This document shows, one piece after another, positions 60,873-64,000 of a DNA stretch of 64,000 nt. A program made the translations under genes and the position numbers. This DNA comes from Woeseiaceae bacterium. GTDB taxonomy: Bacteria; Pseudomonadota; Gammaproteobacteria; Steroidobacterales; Woeseiaceae. Each line of letters starts with the position of its first letter. The stretch's first letter is position 1. Location: the NCBI GenBank assembly GCA_030066625.1, contig JASJBG010000001.1:1-64000 (forward strand), written 5' to 3'. The notes beneath the pieces were generated by a model. The model was not told the DNA's origin. It saw nothing but the letters and a program-made list of their open reading frames with translations, and searched no databases.

Positions 60873-61364
60873 CTAGTCCAGGTCGCCGTGTTTTCGCCAG
60901 CTGTGCTCGTCGTCATCCGGCGCCCAGCGGCCCGACAAAACCGGTGTCTTGCCGACCCTCGTGCGCGCATACAGGACAAGAAACGCCGCCGAGCTCAGGA
61001 ACAGGCTCACGAGCGGTACCTGCTGGCGCCAGTCGAGCGCCTCGTCATAGGCGCGGGCGACAATCCACATCGCCATCTCGCCGGCAATGAACAGGGAATT
61101 CAGCAGCACGAACGCAAACACGAGCCATTGGGGCATGGCCTGCCAGAGCCGGCCGAGCCCGTCCCGCCAGCCCCAGGCCGAAACGAACAGCAGGGTGACA
61201 AAAGCGATCACCGCGATCGCGAACGGTATCGCCGCGGCCTGCACGTACATCATGCCCTCGAGGTCAGGCGCCGACTGGCCGCCGCCCATGAACAGGACCA
61301 TGAGCGAGAAAAGCGTCGAGACAACGATCATTGCGAGAACGGCGAGGGTCAGGGGAGTAATCAC
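60873..61364 (-). CDS. Hypothetical four-helix membrane protein
   Basis: A 163-residue protein with four hydrophobic helices (about residues 4-27, 43-66, 78-101 and 116-136). The tail is hydrophilic and ends with a His/Asp-rich segment (DDDEHSWRKHGDLD). No family recognised. Coding is supported by the clean membrane topology with positive inside loops (WGWRDGLGRLW). Confidence 0.65.
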   Translation of the reverse strand: MITPLTLAVLAMIVVSTLFSLMVLFMGGGQSAPDLEGMMYVQAAAIPFAIAVIAFVTLLFVSAWGWRDGLGRLWQAMPQWLVFAFVLLNSLFIAGEMAMWIVARAYDEALDWRQQVPLVSLFLSSAAFLVLYARTRVGKTPVLSGRWAPDDDEHSWRKHGDLD

Positions 61365-61412
61365 GGCGAGGCTCGGAACCTGGTGTCGTCGTAGTGTACG
61401 TCGGCCGAAATG

Positions 61413-61439
61413 AAAAAGGGGCCCGGTGTGCGGGCCCCT
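61413..61439 (-). terminator. Intrinsic terminator of the leftward hypothetical gene
   Basis: Read on the minus strand, AGGGGCCCG and CGGGCCCCT form a perfect 9-bp stem with a five-base loop, followed directly by TTTTT (complement of 61413-61417). It lies 16 bases after the stop codon of the gene at 61455-61856. Confidence 0.8.
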
Positions 61440-61454
61440 GCGTCTTGCGTGGGG

Positions 61455-61856
61455 CTACCTTCTGACCCTGGTGATGTAGAACGACTGTGTCGAGAAGCCG
61501 ATCCGGGTGCACTCGCCGTCCTCATTGTAAGAGAACGTGACGAACGAGAAGTCGGACACCGTCCGTATTTCGTCGAGCAGGCCCGCGTCCGATGTGTTGC
61601 AGAATGCCCTTTCTCCATCGGCATCCTCCGCCTGGCAGAATCCGAAGCGGAACACCCCGCCGGCGCCGTCGGAGATCGAGCGACTGCCGCAGCCGATGAA
61701 CTCGTTATCGTTCCTGGCGTTTGCGGCCGTCAGCATATCCCCGCTAGCCGTCAGGTTGACCAGGTCGACGTCGACCGGAAATGGCGTTTTTTGGCCGGCG
61801 TATGCGGCCGTCGATAACAACGCGATCGCTGTCGCGACCATGATCTTCTGTTTCAT
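61455..61856 (-). CDS. Exported hypothetical protein with four cysteines
   Basis: A 133-residue protein with a signal peptide (QKIMVATAIALLSTAAYA) and a small beta-rich mature domain. Four cysteines (in FIGCGSRS, FGFCQAED, AFCNTSD and GECTRIGF) would allow two disulfides. I recognise no named family. It has its own clear terminator, which supports expression as a single gene. Confidence 0.75.
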   Translation of the reverse strand: MKQKIMVATAIALLSTAAYAGQKTPFPVDVDLVNLTASGDMLTAANARNDNEFIGCGSRSISDGAGGVFRFGFCQAEDADGERAFCNTSDAGLLDEIRTVSDFSFVTFSYNEDGECTRIGFSTQSFYITRVRR

Positions 61857-61891
61857 CTGGTTTTCTCCCTGTTGGTTATTCGTTGTCGTTC

Positions 61892-62383
61892 TTAAAGGCG
61901 CCCGTCTATGGCGCCCGTGTTCAAGTGGCGGAAGAGCCGCTTGAGCATTTCGTCGCGGTCCTCAGGCCTGAGCCTCGCGATCTCGGTCTGCAGCTGAACC
62001 ATCTCGGCCTCGTTGATTCGCCCGACCTGAGAAAAATAGTCGAGCCGTTGCGAAACCGCCTCGCGACGCTGTTCGTACTCGAGGGCCATCTGCGGATCCA
62101 TCGGCAATTCCTGCGGAACGGGTTGAGCAGCGGATGGCAGGGAGCCAGCGCGCGCGAACTGCCATTCGAGTTCCTCGCGGACGATCTGGCGCAGACGGTC
62201 TTCGTCCACCGTCCCGGATCCCGTGCCAGCGGCGACCGAGGGCATATCGAAAGGCTGCAGGTTGTCGACAGCCACCGGCGTCGCAGTGCTGTCAGGAATT
62301 CGTCGTTCCAGATCGACAATGCGGGCAAACAGGAGTCCCAGCAGCACTAGCTGGACGATCGCGATTACCGTCAGCAGTCTCAT
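61892..62383 (-). CDS. Membrane-anchored hypothetical protein
   Basis: A 163-residue protein: an N-terminal anchor (LLTVIAIVQLVLLGLLFARIV), a Pro/Thr-rich linker and a C-terminal helical region (REAVSQRLDYFSQVGRINEA, then EMVQLQTEIARLRPEDRDEM) that may form a coiled coil outside the membrane. The start complementary to 62381-62383 places the anchor at the N-terminus. Family unknown. It lies 78 bases downstream of ntrC on the same strand. Confidence 0.7.
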   Translation of the reverse strand: MRLLTVIAIVQLVLLGLLFARIVDLERRIPDSTATPVAVDNLQPFDMPSVAAGTGSGTVDEDRLRQIVREELEWQFARAGSLPSAAQPVPQELPMDPQMALEYEQRREAVSQRLDYFSQVGRINEAEMVQLQTEIARLRPEDRDEMLKRLFRHLNTGAIDGRL

Positions 62384-62461
62384 CGGTCGGGTGCACCGCT
62401 CGGGTCGATCCGCAGGGGGCCTGCAGTATATCGACAGGCGCCATGGCGGCGCCATATCTGG

Positions 62462-63865
62462 TCAATCGAGGTGCAGCGCCTTCATCTTGCGAGCAAGCGT
62501 GTTACGTCCCCAGCCCAGCAGTTTGGCCGCAGCCTGGCGATGGCCATTGGTCTGGCTCATCGCCTCGCGAATCAGCGTGCGCTCGAACTCGGGCAAAGCC
62601 GTGTCCAACAGCGGCGTCTGGCCGCTGCCAAGCTGGGTCTGCGCCCAGGCAGCCAGGCTGCGGGTCCAGTCCTGCACCGCGCGCTCCGATGCGGCTTCGC
62701 CGCCGAGGTCGGCCGGGATGTCGTCGACGGTGATGACGCCGCCCGGCGCCGTCACCGTCAGGCGACGGGTGGCGTTGACGACCTGGCGGACGTTACCGGG
62801 CCAATCGTAGCTTCTGAGCACATCCAGCGCATCGGTATCGATCGTCTTGACCGGCGTGTTGAGTTCCTTGGCCGCCTCGTTGAAGTAGTGCTCCAGCAGC
62901 AGGGGAATGTCCTCGCGGCGCTGCCGCAGCGGCGGCGTGTTGATGCGGATCACGTTGAGGCGATGGAACAGGTCCTCGCGGAAGCGGGCCTCGGTAACGG
63001 CGCGCGCCAGGTCCTGGTTGGTTGCGGCGATTACCCTGACGTCGACCTTGATCGAGGTCTGTCCGCCTACGCGATAGAACTCGCTCTCGGCGAGTACCCG
63101 CAATAGTCGCGTCTGTAGCGCCGGCGACATGTCGCCGATCTCATCGAGGAACAAGGTGCCGCCATTGGCCTGCTCGAAGCGGCCGATGCGTCGTGAGTCT
63201 GCACCGGTGAACGCGCCTTTTTCATGGCCGAACAATTCTGATTCGAGCAGCTCGGACGCGATCGCCGAGGTATTTAGCGCAACGAAGGGCTTGTTGGCGC
63301 GCGGACTGTGTTCGTGCAGCGCGCGGGCAACAAGCTCCTTGCCGGTACCCGACTCGCCCGTGATCAACACGGTCATGCTCGAGCCGGCGAGGCGTCCGAT
63401 CGAGCGGAAGACTTCCTGCATCGCGGGTGCCTGCCCGATCAGGGACGGGATGGCACCAGGACCGGTGCTGTCACCACCGGCAGCGTCGAAGCCGTTCTGG
63501 TGTGCCGCCTTGTGAACCAGCTCGACGGCCTCGTCAATATCGAAAGGCTTCGGCAGGTACTCGAATGCGCCGCCCTTGTAAGCCGCGACCGCGTTCTCCA
63601 GATCGGAATGCGCGGTAATGACGATGATTGGCAGATTCGGAAGGCTGCCGTGCAGACGTTCGAGCAGCGTGATCCCGCTCATGCCGGGCATGCGCACGTC
63701 GGTGATGAGGACGTCCGGAGCGTCGTCCCCCAGCGCGTCGAGCAGATGCTCGGCCCGTTCGAAGCTCTGGGTTTCCATGCCAGCCTGGCGCAGGGCTTTT
63801 TCCAGTACCCAGCGGACAGACTGGTCGTCGTCGACCACCCAGACCTGTAACGCCCGGTCAGCCAT
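62462..63865 (-). CDS. ntrC: Nitrogen regulation response regulator NtrC
   Basis: A 467-residue sigma54-dependent activator. The receiver domain has its phosphorylation site at D56 in DVLITDVRMPG; the AAA+ domain has Walker A GESGTGKE at 170-177, the sigma54 contact loop GAFTGA at 217-222 and FLDEIGDMS. The C-terminal helix-turn-helix reads LGWGRNTLARKMKAL, the NtrC form, which separates it from other family members. It activates nitrogen-assimilation genes when phosphorylated by NtrB, encoded just upstream with an 8-base overlap. Confidence 0.96.
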   Translation of the reverse strand: MADRALQVWVVDDDQSVRWVLEKALRQAGMETQSFERAEHLLDALGDDAPDVLITDVRMPGMSGITLLERLHGSLPNLPIIVITAHSDLENAVAAYKGGAFEYLPKPFDIDEAVELVHKAAHQNGFDAAGGDSTGPGAIPSLIGQAPAMQEVFRSIGRLAGSSMTVLITGESGTGKELVARALHEHSPRANKPFVALNTSAIASELLESELFGHEKGAFTGADSRRIGRFEQANGGTLFLDEIGDMSPALQTRLLRVLAESEFYRVGGQTSIKVDVRVIAATNQDLARAVTEARFREDLFHRLNVIRINTPPLRQRREDIPLLLEHYFNEAAKELNTPVKTIDTDALDVLRSYDWPGNVRQVVNATRRLTVTAPGGVITVDDIPADLGGEAASERAVQDWTRSLAAWAQTQLGSGQTPLLDTALPEFERTLIREAMSQTNGHRQAAAKLLGWGRNTLARKMKALHLD

Positions 63866-64000
63866 CCGTTGATGCCTCCTGGTCCAGCGGGATCCGGACC
63901 ATGAAGACGGTCCGCCCGGGTCGGCTGTCGAACTCGATCAGGCCTCCGTGGCGGCTGATCAGCTCCTGTGCGGCAGGCAGGCCGAGGCCTGTGCCCTCGG
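63858..64000 (-). CDS. ntrB: Nitrogen regulation sensor kinase NtrB, C-terminal end only
   Basis: The window ends inside this gene. The last 46 residues show the ATP-lid motif EGTGLGLPAAQELISRHGG and the strand GLIEFDSRPGRTVFMVRIP of a histidine kinase HATPase domain. Its stop overlaps the ntrC start by 8 bases. NtrB phosphorylates NtrC under nitrogen limitation. Confidence 0.9.
   Translation of the reverse strand, partial: EGTGLGLPAAQELISRHGGLIEFDSRPGRTVFMVRIPLDQEASTDG

Noticed and set aside
1..64000. tRNA, rRNA, CRISPR arrays, insertion sequences or prophage genes
   Set aside because: The intergenic spaces were read on both strands and show no cloverleaf, repeat-spacer pattern, transposase or integrase.

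Overview
The window is GC-rich, densely coded bacterial chromosome that reads as a gammaproteobacterium. Supporting signs are a spoT-ridA-recG-ubiA run, an aa3-type cytochrome oxidase locus in the order known from Pseudomonas and Xanthomonas relatives (coxB-coxA-ctaG-coxC, DUF2909 on the opposite strand, SURF1, ctaB), a yibN-grxC-secB-gpsA block beside envC/ctp/yibQ, a tatABC operon and ntrBC. A marine, amino-acid-using lineage such as the Woeseiaceae/Chromatiales area would fit, but that placement is inference. No rRNA, tRNA, CRISPR array, prophage or insertion sequence was recognised.

Layout. 1-8140: core genes (spoT end, ridA, recG, ubiA), then small less conserved genes (a DUF4156-like lipoprotein, a gene broken by a frameshift, an alpha/beta hydrolase, DUF2835, a four-helix membrane protein), then divergent comF and bioC. 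8392-14886: cytochrome c oxidase and its assembly factors, including a 38-codon membrane peptide gene. 14985-17209: NfeD/YuaF-like protein plus flotillin. 17222-25772: accessory stretch with an exported adenosine deaminase, a Sel1-repeat protein, a large anchored protein of unknown function, a DUF305-LVIVD fusion and a potassium channel. 25779-28875: EamA transporter, CreD and a methyltransferase. 28965-32585: ECF sigma factor, probable membrane anti-sigma factor, an extremely acidic exported protein, then a TPR plus outer-membrane-barrel protein. 32635-40686: uvrD, trkA, trkH translationally coupled to TRAP dctQ-dctM, and a convergent dctP. 41074-43191: dtd and tatABC. 43383-48929: POT peptide transporter, AbgT transporter and a HerA-like ATPase. 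48944-53193: six-Kazal-domain inhibitor, yibQ-like, ctp and envC, all leftward. 53273-56464: yibN, grxC, secB, gpsA and DUF3179. 56465-64000: serine hydrolase, Tat-exported FAD oxidoreductase, trmL, dihydroorotate dehydrogenase, an amidohydrolase remnant, three hypothetical proteins, ntrC and the end of ntrB.

Themes. Respiration genes come with a near-complete assembly kit, but heme A synthase (ctaA) and sco are absent from their usual places. Uptake of peptides, aminobenzoyl-glutamate-like compounds, organic acids and potassium is strongly represented. Envelope biology (EnvC, Ctp, CreD, Tat, Kazal inhibitor, acidic protein, outer-membrane barrel) is the second theme. Three places look like either sequence errors or unusual translation: a one-base frameshift near 4560, gpsA with ATC where ATG is expected, and an NfeD-like gene whose frame continues upstream to an ATT. 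The least explained locus is the sigma/anti-sigma/acidic-protein/TPR-barrel group at 28965-32585.
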